Positions 27,566 through 42,849 of a DNA stretch of 64,000 nucleotides are shown piece by piece. Source of the DNA: Oreocharis arfaki (Eukaryota; Chordata; Aves; Passeriformes; Paramythiidae). Each line of letters starts with the position of its first letter. Position 1 is the first letter of the stretch. The translations under genes and the position numbers were made by a program. The notes below the pieces were generated by a model. That model did no database searches and was not told the DNA's origin. It saw only the letters and a list, made by a program, of their open reading frames with translations. The stretch is taken from the NCBI GenBank assembly GCA_013398015.1, contig VZRR01010904.1, positions 1,139,388 through 1,203,387 of the forward strand. The letters run 5' to 3'.

Positions 27566-28311
27566 ATTATTTTTCAGAGGCCAGTATAGCCATAGAAAAA
27601 ATGTCACACAAAGTCACATCTGCTAGCAAATGTTGATTTCTTTTGTTTAGATGTAGCTGCAACGTTTCACTGTTTGCAACTGTCAGTTTTCATTTATGAG
27701 ATGCTATCACCAACAGCATAATGCTGCCTAGCAACTTATTCCAAGTAATGAAACATAACTGGGGAGAAAAAGACAAAATGGGAAGAGTATTATTTGTCAG
27801 CACATTTTTTGTTTTGCTTTTCAAATTTTTTCTCATGAAACATCAGCTGACTGCTATCAAAACTGCAAACACAAAAATTAGGTGCTTAAATTTACTGGAA
27901 TTGCTAATGCTGGTAATACATGTAAGTAGCGCTGGCAGGACTACATCTGTAATCCTGAAGCCAGCTCCCTAACTGGCTTACTAGTTTTGGTTGGCAGCAT
28001 CAAATAGATACAATTTAAAGGAGCCTAATACAATTTATGCCATACACTTTCTTTCAGCATTCTGGGGTATTTTGGTAAGGGCTTTGTCTTTTGAATCCTA
28101 TTCCATATCTTTACCATCTCCAGAAAGTTATAGGCTCACATTATTCCCCATAACCCAGTTTCATTTAAACATAAATTTTACACAAATCTACGTTTGTTTT
28201 TTTTTTTTTTTTCTTTGTTGAAGAAGATAAAAATACAGATTGGAACATGTCAACTTGATTTACAGAACCAATTTTCTAAGAATTTCTTTTTCTGTTTAAT
28301 TGTGGTATCTC

Positions 28312-28366
28312 TTTCATAGAATCATTTAGGCTGGAAAAGACCTCTAAAATAATCTAGACCAACAAG
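28312..28366 (-). mobile_element. Short CR1 3' tail, reverse orientation
   Basis: Only the extreme 3' end is present, reversed: 'tcatagaatcatttaggctg' followed by 'gaaaagacctctaaaataat' and 'ctagaccaac'. It is a severely 5'-truncated insertion. Confidence 0.8.
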
Positions 28367-28572
28367 TGAAAATATTTTATGAATTTATTTCACTGTGGAT
28401 CTCAAGACTGCACTTTTACATGGCTCTTCAGTATTATGAAAATTAACCAGACCACCCAGCTGATGCCACCAGTGAAGTAGGGCAAAGTGCACCAGTAGTA
28501 GAAAAAGCCCTAAAATGTACAAATATGGTTTCTTACCAAAATAAATAATCTATCCTAGCACTTCAAGAGCAT

Positions 28573-28620
28573 AATGAAAAACAAAAACAAACCCCAAACC
28601 AACCAACAAACAAAAAAGCT
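28573..28620. repeat. A/C-rich low-complexity block before the CpG island
   Basis: The block consists of CAAA and CCAAA units with G absent over most of its length. It sits immediately upstream of the sharp rise in GC content that marks the NALCN promoter island. Confidence 0.8.
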
Positions 28621-28649
28621 GAAGCCCTAACTAAAGCCCTACAAAATTG

Positions 28650-29560
28650 CCGCAGCAAGAGGCGCCTCCGCCCGCGCTGCTCTTGGCAGAGGGGCAGTGC
28701 GGGCTCAGCCCGAGGGACCGCCCGGCGGCCTCCATCGCGTGCCGGGCACCGCTCCTGCATTTCGGGGCGCAGCGAGCTCAGTTCCAAGCCGCTGCGGGGG
28801 TGTTTTGAGTGACGGGACCGCCGTGGGCATCACCGCCGGCTTGCGGGGCCGCTAAGCCACCTCTCTTCCCAGCCGGATTCTTGAGCAAGGCGGGGGGTCT
28901 GTTCGGTCCGAGGCACCCGTGCGCGGTCGGCACCGTCTCCTCCGCACCTGCTCCCTCCCCGCCCGCCCCCGCCGCCGTTGCCGAGAGACTGAGCACGGCC
29001 GCCGCCGGGCGGGCCCCGCCGCCCCGATCCATCGCGGGGAGGGCGGCGTGCGAGGCTGGCACAGCACCGCAACACCCGCACACCCGCGGGGGCCGCTCCC
29101 GACCGCGCCATGAAGGGAGATGCTGGCGGTAGGTCGGAGGCGGCGGGCGCGGCTGGCTCTCGGAGCGCGGTGGGGCCCCGCGCGTCCCCGCCCCCCTCCC
29201 CGGCCCCTCGGTGCCGGCGGCCGCCGCGGCTGTGCCGGGAACGCTGGCGGCTGCCAGGGAAGGGACGGACGCGGCGAGAGGCTCGCCCGGCTCCGCGGCA
29301 AGGGGGAAGGGGCGGCGGCGCCCTCCGCATCGCCCGCCCCGGCCGTCCTTCCCTCGCGGTGGGAGGGGGCGCACCGGGCCGGCCGCCGCCGGCCTTCCCC
29401 CCCGCCTCGGGGCCTTCCGCAGCCCTCGTCACTGAGGCAGAGCGGGGCCGTGGGGCGAACAGGCCTCTTCGAGGGGCCCTCGTTTGATGGGGTGGTTGTG
29501 GATGGGAACCGGGGTGCCGTGGAGAGCTGCCTTCCTGAGCGTTCGGCTGGTTCGTGAGGG
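28650..29560 (+). promoter_or_regulatory. NALCN: NALCN CpG island promoter
   Basis: Base composition changes sharply to very high G+C with dense CpG between about 28650 and 29560, in contrast with AT-rich flanks. GC-box type words occur, for example near 28966, 29037 and 29309, and no TATA box is evident. It is the only such island upstream of the NALCN coding exons on the plus strand, at the position expected for the first, non-coding exon. Long overlapping open frames on both strands (up to 263 codons) come from the absence of AT-rich stops. The exact transcription start is not determinable here, and a divergent or antisense transcript is possible. Confidence 0.8.
29041..29128 (+). other. 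NALCN: NALCN exon 1, candidate non-coding leader (5' limit unknown)
   Basis: The best donor in the island is GGCG|GTAGGT with the exon ending at 29128. The 5' limit given is arbitrary because the transcription start is unknown. If spliced to the acceptor at 38931, an ATG at 29110 would open a 16-codon upstream ORF ([16 protein letters not shown], then stop) that ends at 38963, seven bases before the NALCN start codon. Other possible donors exist, for example near 29553 (TTC|GTGAGG), so this exon is a candidate only. Confidence 0.45.
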
Positions 29561-31219
29561 GCTGCGGGCTTGGCGTGGTTGGACGGAGCGATGTACCCAG
29601 GCCTGGGCTAAATCTCTTCAACGTGCAGTGTCAGGGGTTCGTTCATCGAATGGAGAGAGAGATGCTTAATATTTTTTTGTTATTGACATCTTTTTATTTT
29701 ACTCTCAGTAAAATCAGAGACATATTTCTGGAAAGGATCAAGGTTTCTGATGGCCTTAATGTGCAAACGTGGCTTTTAAGCCAGCTATGATTTGGTGGGT
29801 TAACCATTATTGCATTCAGGCAAATATTTACACGGAGAAAACACTAACTATATGTTATTTGAGTAGTTTGTGTTTGTCTTAAGCATCGTCAATTTCCTGG
29901 TTCATTTCGTTGTCCTTTGTTTTCATTTCCTTCTCCAGCAGCCCCATTCCACCTGCCCTCTGAGTGATCAACAGAGAAATGATACATATTGACAATGAAC
30001 TATGCTCTGTTGTATGAATCACAAAGCAGAAGTTTCTGAACTTCGGGGAGGGGCTGGGAAATCAGATTTGTTTGAGTTGGTCTCTCTGGCTGCTAGAAGA
30101 CTCCAGCTATCTTAAGGAATATGCATATACCTTTGGAGAGTTGGATTTGTTTTCATTTGTTTTGGTTTTTTTCATTTTACCGTTTGAGCTTGGTAACTTT
30201 CAAAACTGTAACAATTCAGCATGTCATTTGTGCTTTAGTCTTCTTGTTGGGTGCATCTGTTTATTTTAATCTGAAACGTGGTCCATCACAGTTCCTTCCC
30301 ATTTAAACTATACCACCTGGAAATATAACTTACTCTGATTTGACTTATTTCCAGCTCTAGGACACTGCTGGTATGAGCACTATGTAGGTCTGAATGGCAT
30401 TCATCCAAACCTAAGTATTGAGTCAAAGACATTTTGCATCTTAAACCTCCACAGAAGGAGATGAATACTATTACATTATGTTGTAGGGAGCAATGGGCTA
30501 CTGGATCTGGCCCTAGAAGACTTCTACAGCTGAGAATGTCTTCTTGATGCATGAGTAGCTCATGATGAGATAGAGCTGGTACTGGCTTCTGGAGATTTGG
30601 GTTTCCTACCCACCTGCCTAGGTATTTAGGAGTTCAGTCTGTTACAAATAAGATTTCTGATGTGCTTATGAGTAAACTAGAAGCGTTGCATTCAAAAATT
30701 ATTTTTGCTGTGTTACTAATAGAATGCTTCTGTGGTTGGCTGTCCTGTAGATTTTGAGCATGAAATCTTTTGAAGATAAAGAGCAAAGTCAGCCTAGTAT
30801 CAGTGTTACAGGTTGAATCATATTTTCTTTCCCTTTCAACGTTTCTCTGTTCTCCCTTTCATTACCTTCATAGCATCTTTTATTTCAATTGAAGTTTCCT
30901 GGGTCAGTTAAGTACTGATAAATGTCTTGCTTTGAGAAATATCAGTCCTAGACTACAGCTGCAAATTGTGTTGGTTCTACTAGGTAATTTCTTTTTCTTT
31001 CTTTTTTTTTCTGTGATATTTTCATCTTTCATCTCTCTCTCTTTTTTTTTTTTCTGGTCCATGGTGAGGACGATCAAGTAGTGAAACGAGTTGCTCCAAA
31101 AACCACCTTTGTTGGAGGTTTTCACGACCAGACTGGAGTAACCTGAGTAAACTGAAATGGCCTGGGCTGTCACTGGAGTTGATACTGCTTGAGCAGCACA
31201 TACGACTGGAAACCTTCTG

Positions 31220-31795
31220 AGATTATAGAATCGTAGAATGGTTTGGGTTGGAAGGGACCTTAAAGATCGTCTAGTTCCAACCCCACTGCTGTGGGCAGGG
31301 ACAGCTTCCACTAGACAAGATTGCTGAAAGCCCCATCCATCTTGGCCTTGAATACTGACAGGGATGGGACATCCTTAACTTCTCTGGGAAACCTGTTCCT
31401 ATACCTCACCATCCTCACAGTAAAGAATTTCTTCCCAATATCTAATCTAAACTTATCCTCCTTTATCTTAACGTCATTGCCCCTTGTCCTATCACCACAT
31501 GTCCTTGTGCAAAGTCTCTCCCCAGGGACTGTAGCTCTCTTTTGGTACTGGAAGGCTGCTCTGAGGTCTCCCGGGAGCCCTCTCTTCTCCAGGCTGAACA
31601 GCTCCAACTCCCTCAGCCTGTCTTCATAGAAGAGGTGTTCCAGCCCATCTTTGTGGCCTCCTCTGGACTGTTTCCAACAGATCAATGTCTTTCTTGTGTT
31701 GTGGGCCTTGGAGTGGGCCCCCTGGAGCAACCAGGTGGGGGTCTCACAAGAGCAGAGTTGAGGTGCTTCCAGCCTGAACTGGCTTATGATTCTAT
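31220..31795 (-). mobile_element. CR1 LINE 3' part, reverse orientation, well preserved
   Basis: Starting with 'atagaatcgtagaatggttt' and 'gggttggaagggacc', the segment follows a reversed CR1 closely: 'ggacatccttaacttctctg', 'tcaccatcctcacagtaaag', 'ccttgtcctatcacc', 'ggctgaacagctccaactcc' and 'ctgtcttcatag'. It is one of the least diverged copies in the window. Open frames of 102-139 codons on both strands fall inside it and derive from the LINE. Confidence 0.92.
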
Positions 31796-34700
31796 GAACT
31801 CAGTTTTCCTTTTTTGTTTTCTTCCTTCCAAAATAAAGCCTTTGGGTACAGTACCTACAGTACCAGAGGTTATGGCTGCAACTTCTAGGAACTGCCCTAC
31901 AGCTAGGGCATGTCAATTACTTTGTTTTAAGGGAAAGATAAGAGGATAAAAAAGTCCTAATTCTGTTTTCAGGACTTCAAGCTTAAAATATATAGGCTTT
32001 ACTTTTTTGCCAGCAATTTCTTAAAAGGATAGAAAAGGAAGAATTTGGGAAGGGAAGATGATCTAGAATATTTCAGTTTCTTTAATAATTACTTTAGAAA
32101 AATTGTAACAAATCTAAAAGAATATAACTTTTATTATATTTAATAATATAATAAACTGCTGTTTATTTTAATTTTTATGTATTTAAGTTGTGAAAAGATG
32201 GGTATGCAAGCTTCTAGGCACACTAGTATATAATTAATGATACAACAAAATCCCAGAAACATTAAAATAATCACTTAAGCAGGCATGCTGCCAGCTGTGT
32301 GCCTACAGAGAAGCTCTTTTCCACCCCTGTATCATTCTGGGAAGGATGCCCTCATTCCTTCCTTTAAAACCCTGAAAAATTGATCCACAGTACTCAGAGC
32401 GTGTTACTGAATGTGGGGTATTACAGAGAGAAGATGGGTTGCTCCCTGAATCCGCTCAAAGAATGACCTGGTACTGCCTGTCCCCTTAGTGAAACTAAGG
32501 GGTAAACACAATTTCCACCTGGGCATGGGTTAGACTGCAAAAGCAGATTCCAGAACACTGCTCTCTGTTTTTTTCCAGCATGATTCTTACTAAGGATGTT
32601 GCTGCATGTCTTTGTCAGGAATGGGCTCTGACATATATTTGTATACACTACACTGCAGTTGACCTATCGTAGGTCAGCAAATGGTGGGCAGGTGGCCCAC
32701 AGTCAAAGTGAACTTTCAAAATAAACTAGTTGTTAAACTGTGCTATGTAATTGTAAAGGAAATATATTGCCATTGGTGTTTTCTCTGTAATTACTGTGCA
32801 TTCAGTGGCCATCAGTAAATTTTAGAGTTTTATCAACCATTCTGACAGTATAATTGTAGGACTTGGAAAGCTGTCATGTTTACCGGTCATGCCAACAGCC
32901 AGCCTGTTGGGGGGAGATGGAGGGTGCTCACCAGTCTTGTGCCTTGGTATCCTCTGAACAGCAAAAGCTGGCTACTTATACAGGGAACTAGCTGCTTCAT
33001 GCTTGGGTGTGTTCCTCCTTTGGCATAAACAGGGACCTGGGACTTTGGAATGTGAGAGTGTACCTTCTCTTTACTGCATAAGTTGCTTTGGAGTACCTGT
33101 ATCTCTGCTTTGTATGTTAAGCAAGTGTAGTGGAATGAGACATGGTGTGGTCTAAAAGCATCATTTGAAACACCATCTTCAGTTGTTCTAGCTTTTTTTT
33201 TTTTACTCAACAAAATCTCTTATTTAAAAAAAATAGGGAAAAGCTAAGCAATTCTGTTTAAAATTAAAAAGTTCAATTTGTGGCTGCATCACGGCACCAT
33301 GGACATTTCTTCAAAATTGTATGTTTCAGATGTTAGAAGGGTTATAGTAAAAAGAACAACATTATGTGACAGTAGTGGTAGACTGTACATCTGACTCACA
33401 AGAGATCTGCCTTTGTATGCAATGAGATATTTGATTCTGCTTGCTGAGTATTATTTTGGCTACATCTGAGAGGAAGAATTTATGTGTAAGAAATAAATAT
33501 TGTAAGAGCATTGTCCTTAGTCGATAATAAGGCAAGACACAGGAAATGCGTTGCGAGCAAAGAGCAAAAGTCTGAACACCTGTCTGTTTTCAGACTAGAT
33601 GTTCTTACATTTGCAGCCTTAAGCAATTGTTAAACCTTCCTCAGTTGTGAACCCCAGTCCTGGTATCTTTGGCCTGGGATCCTGTCAGTAAGTACGAGAT
33701 ATCAGCAGTTGTTCTTCTGTACCTGTATATAAATTATTTGAAAATGTGAATGTAACTGATTTTTAGAATATTTCTTTCAGTGTACCTTCTTTGTGGTGAG
33801 GAGTGAGGAGCCAGCTTTGTTTTTAATAAATACTAAAGTTTGGTCAGTTATTAGCTGTATATCATACTTAAATTACAAAGAGATCTTTCACAACATTTCA
33901 TCAGATACAATAATGATACCACACAGAGAGAAGAAGTACTGAAACAAGCTCTTACTGGAAATTAGTTATGAGTTAATAGCCTAAGTGGTAGCATGTGCCA
34001 TGTGATTGTATCCACTGGAATTCTGAAATAGATACCCTTCTAAAGTAGATATATCTATACTGTTGTGGATGCAACTTGTTCACATCAAATTCTTGCTACA
34101 TGAAAAAAATACTGAAATGCCATTTAGCTGTACCTGTACCACATACCAGGGATGGAAGAACGTGTGGATGGAGGGAGCAGGCAATTGATAAATAGTGTCA
34201 GTTTGCAAAGAAGGAAAGGAGAAGGCTATTGAGATGAAAGAATGGGAACATATAGTTTTCTTATAACCATGTAATGCATGCTACAGTTAAGAGCAATCCA
34301 TTTCCCTTATGTATTTTGGGGCTTTTTTAATGTATAGGATGGAAACGGGGTTTTGTCATCATGCTATATCTATGAGTATCCACATCATCTTCCTGTCACC
34401 CATTTTAGCTCTCACGTTTGTAATTTTTGTCTTGAAGTTTATGTGCCACTTTCTGTGTCCCTGCTCTGGGAAAAGTTGGAAGGGGAGTTGACATTTTCAA
34501 AGAAGAGAGAATTGAAGAGAGTGCTTGTAGGTGGCCTGCCTTGGGAGGACCTTCAGGCAGTGCTCATATGATCTCAGGTGACAAAGTCAATAGGCAGCAA
34601 GAGAAAAGTGTGTTGGAAGCCAGGCATTGCTGATTCCAAGGATTTCTCAGATTTTCGAGCTGTCTCCATAAGTTGTCGGTAGGAATATCTGCTTTATTTT

Positions 34701-36057
34701 CCTATTTATATTTTTGTGAAGTCATTTTTCAGCTGCCTTCTTCGTCAGCCAGAGCCTTCATAAGCATGTTTTCCTGACTTTGTGATAGAGATCTTTTTGA
34801 GCAGATTATGCTATATACAGTGAGCTTGCTTTATAAACGAGATTCAGATTTCTCAGCTTTTGTTGTTGTGGGGGATCAGTTACTTTTTAAAATTTATCTT
34901 TTGATTTTTTTAGGAACTGCATATTTCCATCAGAAGGAGTGTCTTGCTCTTAGTGGGAATATTGCAAACTGGGTTATACCTTCTTCGGACTCTTTTTTTC
35001 CCAAGTGCACGATGGGTGTTATGTTGTCCCCAACCATTGTGCTGGCATACTTTCATTTCAGCAGAAGCTGCAAATTTAGTGGGTGGGGGTGATTTAGAAA
35101 GTGTAGAGGTTGCAGAACATGCCTGCAAGTTCAGAGATAGAAAGGAAGAGAAAAGGCTGGCCTAGTGGATCTGAAGTGGCTCAGAGTATGAGTAATTTTC
35201 TCTTTAGTTTTATTCCTTTTAATTTACCTTTGCTTCTAAAAATAGAGAAATTTTAAAGTGAAGACACTATGTTGCTCCCTGAAAAGGTTGACACCTGCAA
35301 TGTGTATTTTCATTGCTACCATAAAGAAAGTGCTCTAAGGAAATATGGAGTGGTTCTAGCCTTAAAACTCCATGATATTTTCCTGTCTGAAAGCCCTGCA
35401 CCCAGAATGTCTTAAAAGCACTGCAGCTAGAAATACATCCTAGGGAATGTATTAAGTCTTTCACATTAATAACAGGTTGTGATCAAAGAAAGACCTAATG
35501 ACGTGTGTCGGGATCAATGCAGGAGCTGCAGGGGTGGATTTGCATCAGGGTTAGGGAGGACTACATCCTCCCCATTAGCACAGCTTGGTGCACCGCTCAC
35601 TGCGTGTCACATGCTGGAAGGAGTTTGTGCACAGCTCCCCTTCTCGTCATCCTTCAGCTGGTTCCTCCCTGCAGAAACAAGTACAGAAGGGATTAGTAGT
35701 CCAAGGGTTAAAATTCTTTACATAAATAGCAGAGTCCCGAAACTGCAGCACGTGGAAAAGCATGTATGTTCTCTGGTAAACTGAAAGTAGTGAGAAAAAC
35801 AAAAAAAGTTGCATAAAAGCTCAAAAGCAACTGTATTTTGAATTATCTTGCTGAAAACAATTTCCAAAATATTGTTGGCTTGTCATCTTCATTCTGAATT
35901 TTTTCTGTGCATTTCTGGACATTTCAACTAGAGAAGTAACCAAGCTGATCCTTATATTCCATAATATTTCCTCCCTTCCATTTGGTTTATATACATGGAG
36001 ATTTGTTTATTCAAGGCCGCCTCTTAAAAATAAGAATTCTAATCTCTTTAGTCACAA

Positions 36058-36203
36058 CATTGGTTAGCTCAGTTGGTCAGAGCATGGTGCTAGTAATGCC
36101 AAGGTTGCAGGTTTGATATCTGTATGAGCCATTCATTTAAGAGCTGGACTTCATGATCCTTCTGGGTCCCTTCCAACTCAGAATATTCTGTGATTTCTGT
36201 GAT
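36058..36203 (+). mobile_element. tRNA-Ile-derived SINE with CR1-like tail (TguSINE1 type)
   Basis: The first 72 or so bases align by eye with eukaryotic tRNA-Ile: 'ggttagctcagttggtcaga' (box A region, from 36062), 'gtgctagtaatgccaaggtt' (anticodon arm), 'gcaggtttgatatc' (decayed box B) and a closing 'gagcca'. The anticodon position reads AGT in place of the parental AAT. It is followed directly by a CR1 3' tail ('tctgggtcccttccaactca', then 'attctgtgatttctgtgat'). A tRNA-Ile head plus CR1 tail is the structure reported for TguSINE1 of passerine birds. The head no longer keeps tRNA pairing throughout, so it is not a functional tRNA gene. Confidence 0.87.
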
Positions 36204-37682
36204 CTAAGTATGTGAACTGAATCCATTATGGACATTTATTATGAACATCTAAAGTTCATGGTATTTTCTGTGCCTGGACCAATTAAAAAATTACGTGAAC
36301 AAACAAAGAAAGAGGCACTGGGTAAAAGGATAAGTGGGAATTTCATTAGAAGGATATGGGTAATCTTCCTACACATCAGATACATGAATAAGCAAGACTG
36401 AGAAAAGCGTAGAAACAACAGACTCTTTCTAAAAGACCATTGATAATAATTTGCTTTATTCCCCAAGTGGACATAGCTTGTTATTTAGAGCATCATTTAT
36501 TAAAAAAAAAAAATCAGTAGTGCCTAAACAAAAATCAGTGTTTCATATCCTGAACCTTTTATCATAATTATTGATTGTGCTTATCTTATTAATTCTCTGT
36601 TTATTGCTACATCTTTTCTTAAAAGCTTGCTAGGAACACAGGAATAGCCATTGCCAGAAATAGTAAACACAAAATTATTATTTTGTTAATTCACTGATTG
36701 GCTTTTAAGTAACAATTTCCAAAAGAACATACTTATAAGAAACATTTTAGGCAGTGTTTTTTTTTACTTAAGGGTTTGGGAAATGCAGCTCCTAAGGCAT
36801 TGCAGTAACTTCTTATCACTATGCTAAATGTAGCCATTTCAAGGTTTCATGACCTCAAAAAGCACACCCGTATCTCTGAGACTTGAAGCATTTCTGGTTG
36901 TGCTTTGGTCTAAGTAGAGAAAAAAGGTCAATACATTAGGCTGAGAAATAAATAGGAGAAAGCGGAAAAAAAGTGCTAAAGAGGAGGAAGTAGTGAATTC
37001 AGTTACAAAACAGAAGTGGGAGCATGCAACTTGAGCATGAACATGGAGAGAGCATACAATCTCTCTGAATATTATTTCATTCTTCATTTGTTAGAGAAGG
37101 GTTATTAATATATAATATCCATTTTACAGTATTTGCATGTTTTTAGTGACAGCTTACCAGTTTCATTTGCACTAAGGTTGCTGTGAATGACCATTTAAAA
37201 TTAATATAGGTGTCAGAAATTGTCCCTTATTTTGTGTTTTTATATTATTTCTGTTTGTTTTAAAAAATCAATTATTGCATAACTTCAGCTCCTCCAGCTG
37301 CAAACGTGAGTACAAGACCTCAGCCCTGTTACTGTGTGGTTTGTACAAAGACCAGTGGTTCAAAGACTTGGTTTTGCAGAGACAGGAACTGACCTCTTCA
37401 ATCTGAAAGAGAAAACAGAGCAGGGGTAGACTTTGAAGGACTTGGAATACGATTAAGGGTTTACGTTTGCCATAACAGCTGAAAGAAGAGACAGAAAAGG
37501 ATGCATGGATAGTGTTTGGACGTGAAGCAGCAGCCCATGGGATTGAAAAGGCCAGCTGAGACCAAGCACATGGGCACTTTTGCAGTCCTGAGCCCACAGT
37601 TGCCTCCAGCTAATCGAGGACAGTGTTTCCTGCATTCATGTTGCGGTTGTCATTGTGATACTTGGGGCTGCAATTACCAGGG

Positions 37683-37943
37683 CCTGTAGTGACAGGACAA
37701 GGGAGCAACAGAGATAAACTGGAAAAGGGAAAATTTACGTTGGACATGAGGAAGAAATTCTTTACAGTGAAGGTGGTGAGACACAAGAACAGGCTGTTCA
37801 GAGAAGTTGTGGTTACCCTATCATTGAAAAGTGGACAGAGCTTTCAGCAACCTGATCTGGTGAAAGATGTCCCTGCCCATGGCAGGGCAGTTGGATTAGA
37901 TTATCTTCAAAGATTTCTTCAAATTCAAACCATTCTGTGATTC
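37683..37943 (+). mobile_element. CR1 LINE 3' fragment
   Basis: It reads 'agtgacaggacaagggagca', 'aagaaattctttacagtgaa', 'gtggtgagacacaagaacag', 'aagatgtccctgcccatggc' and ends in 'aaccattctgtgattct', the normal order and 3' terminus of a CR1. It is 5' truncated. A 92-codon open frame inside it is a remnant. Confidence 0.92.
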
Positions 37944-38931
37944 TTATACTAGTTTGGATACACTTTTGTTTGTCACAGGGCAATGTCACCTGCAAAAAAC
38001 TCTTGGTCCAGAGTAAAGGTCCAGAACAAGGTCCCAAGATGTTGCTTTCTTCCTCCCCCTCACTTTGCTGAAAAAAAAAATCTCTAAGGGATTATATTTC
38101 ATGAGCAATAGAATTGTATTTCATGGGCAGACAGTTACTTCTCAGGAGAGTGTATCTTCCTCATCTGTTTGGATTTGTTTAGACTCTGGGATCCATGAAT
38201 TGTGTCTGTGGGAAAGTCAATACTAAGATCTAACTCACCTTTCTGCTCTCTTGGTGTGTCCTCTAGTTGTGGCTTACAGGGCTAAGCATACAGAAGGCTC
38301 AGCCAGTGCCACCCATGCAGGAATGTCCAGACTCGGCCTGACCTTGTGGAAACAACACGTTTTCCTCCATCCTTCCATGTGCCAGCAATGCCCCACAGAC
38401 AGCCAGCTGTCTGGCTGTTGGATAAATAATTGTTAACGTTTAAAAAAGTATTAGAAAAATGTGTTAATAGTACTATATTGCAAAAAGGCTCTTCTGATTT
38501 CAGTAAATAACATCTATTGGCTGCTCAACATAGCTTGTTTGCCTTTGGCATGTTGGGATTTATCTTGGCCTAGTGTAATAAATGGAAATGTCACCATTTA
38601 ATTAAGTGGCTCCAGGTCAAATCCATCCAATGATTACTCAGTGTTGAAGTTCATAGCAATAGCATTCTTTGGACATTGGAACAAATTTTCTGTCAGCGTT
38701 GCTAAATTTCTGGTAATTGTTTGTGTTGCATACCTTTGTGTAATTTTTTTGTTAACTAACTAGAGTCATGTCAGTGATTTATATTTAGTAAGATCAATAT
38801 TCTATTAATCAGTAAGTACAAAAGAAGTATGCATGAAAACAAAATGCTTTAGGTTATTTATAAAACAGTTCAAAATGCATTATAAAATTGTTTAAGTGAA
38901 TTAATGTTTTCTGTTTTTTTTTCTCACCAAG

Positions 38932-41547
<2,616 letters not shown>

Positions 41548-42849
41548 TAAACAGTATTCTCTGTGTTCTTCAAGTGATCTGAATGTTTGCTAATGACATT
41601 TGGTATTTGTTTTTTAACTTGCTCTTCTTGCTGTGATCGTTTTTAACTTCAGGCAACACCATGGTGTATAAACTGAAAAGACAGATGGATAAAGATGTTG
41701 CTTTACTGCATATTTAATCCCTCCAAAATATAATGCAAACATTCATAATAAAGGTTTCCTAGTAAGAAATAGATGGTTTCATTTTACTAGTATAAAGAAT
41801 GAAAGGAAAAATAAGCTATATACATATTAGCAAGAATATTTTGTAAATGTCTATTGGTCCATATACAGACTTAGAATTTTGATTTTTGTTTCATATGGCT
41901 GGTTGTGTTGTTGTATGGTTACTTTACTTAAATGAGAACGTGAGTCTTACTGTGAGCTAGTAGAAAAAGTGATATTGCTTTGAATTTTTTTACCTTGATA
42001 TAGTCTATGTTGGTAAACAAAATGCTTCTCTTATCATATGTCTGCTGTTTAATTTGTATAAGTGGATTGGAGGCTGCAAAACTGCAAAATATTTTAGTAA
42101 ACATTATTTGGTAGTATTATTTTACTGATTGTTTCTAGTCTTCTGCAAAAAGATACAAATTCAGCTTTCATGTAGAAAATCCATATGCAGACCTTACTGA
42201 CAATGTAATTGTGTCACTATTGCACATAATCAATAATCAGTGTGTTATGTTATACTTGCTTTTAACTCCTTGAAGAAAGGTCTGGTGACTCCAGAGCCAT
42301 CTGATGTTGTACTTACGCTCTTGAATTTTTTTGTGAGTTTGCAGATAGCAAACAAAAAAGCCCGAGCTATTGTGTCATCATACTTAATGAATATTAATAG
42401 TAAAATTAAATTGTCATTAATATTAATATTTAGAAAGTTACTGAAATAAGATGATTCTGAGAAAATCTTCATGGGTTGTATAAAGCCAAAGTAATCCTTT
42501 GTGAAGTGCTGTTTCTGGCTGCTACCTGTTCTGTCTTATTCAGAGATGTCCATTAAGAAGGTGAAGATGTGGACACAGGTTTATGCATGGGGGATTAGTG
42601 ACCATCGTGAACATTTGTACAGTGTGGGAATAAAAAGTTGCTACTACAACCAGTACAGCCTTTGCAGAGAAAAGGAAATGTGGAAATTAATGCAGAGAGA
42701 GAGGGAAGTGTGGCCAACAGTGTGACTTTTGTACAAGGCTTGATTTCTGAGGTTTTGAGTATGCAAATACCGACTTCACTGTCAGTCGACACCTAGGGGC
42801 TATGAAAGATATGCTGCTGCATAGCCTATTGTCTTTACTGGCAAATTTG

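Larger units (their letters stand above)
20561..28649. other. Intergenic region between divergent ITGBL1 and NALCN
   Basis: About 8 kb separate the two promoters. I found no coding exon in it. It holds a perfect AT-rich inverted repeat (22566-22605), three CR1 fragments (23.5, 27.1-27.6 and 28.3 kb) and an A/C-rich block just before the NALCN CpG island. The remainder is AT-rich single-copy-looking DNA with occasional homopolymer runs. Enhancers may lie here, but none can be identified by eye. Confidence 0.75.
29129..38931 (+). other. NALCN: NALCN intron 1 (candidate donor)
   Basis: The acceptor is well supported: a long T/C tract followed by CACCAAG at 38925-38931. The donor is the candidate at 29129. 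The 9.8 kb hold a reversed CR1 (31.2-31.8 kb), the tRNA-derived SINE (36.06 kb), a forward CR1 (37.7-37.9 kb), an 8-bp stem hairpin (38399-38418) and several T-rich or AT-rich tracts (for example 32090-32250). I recognise no coding exon in it. Confidence 0.65.

Noticed and set aside
28830..29621. 263-codon minus-strand open frame (and 198- and 149-codon frames) as a new protein
   Set aside because: It lies in a CpG island where stop codons are rare. The residues are low-complexity Pro/Arg/Gly/Ala, several frames on both strands are open at once, and no domain or splice context fits.
31311..31949. 135-139 codon open frames
   Set aside because: They lie inside a reversed CR1 LINE and its flank and represent repeat sequence.
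36058..36131. Functional tRNA gene
   Set aside because: The box B and stem positions are decayed, the anticodon position is altered, there is no terminator T-run at the expected place, and a CR1 tail follows directly, so it is a SINE head.
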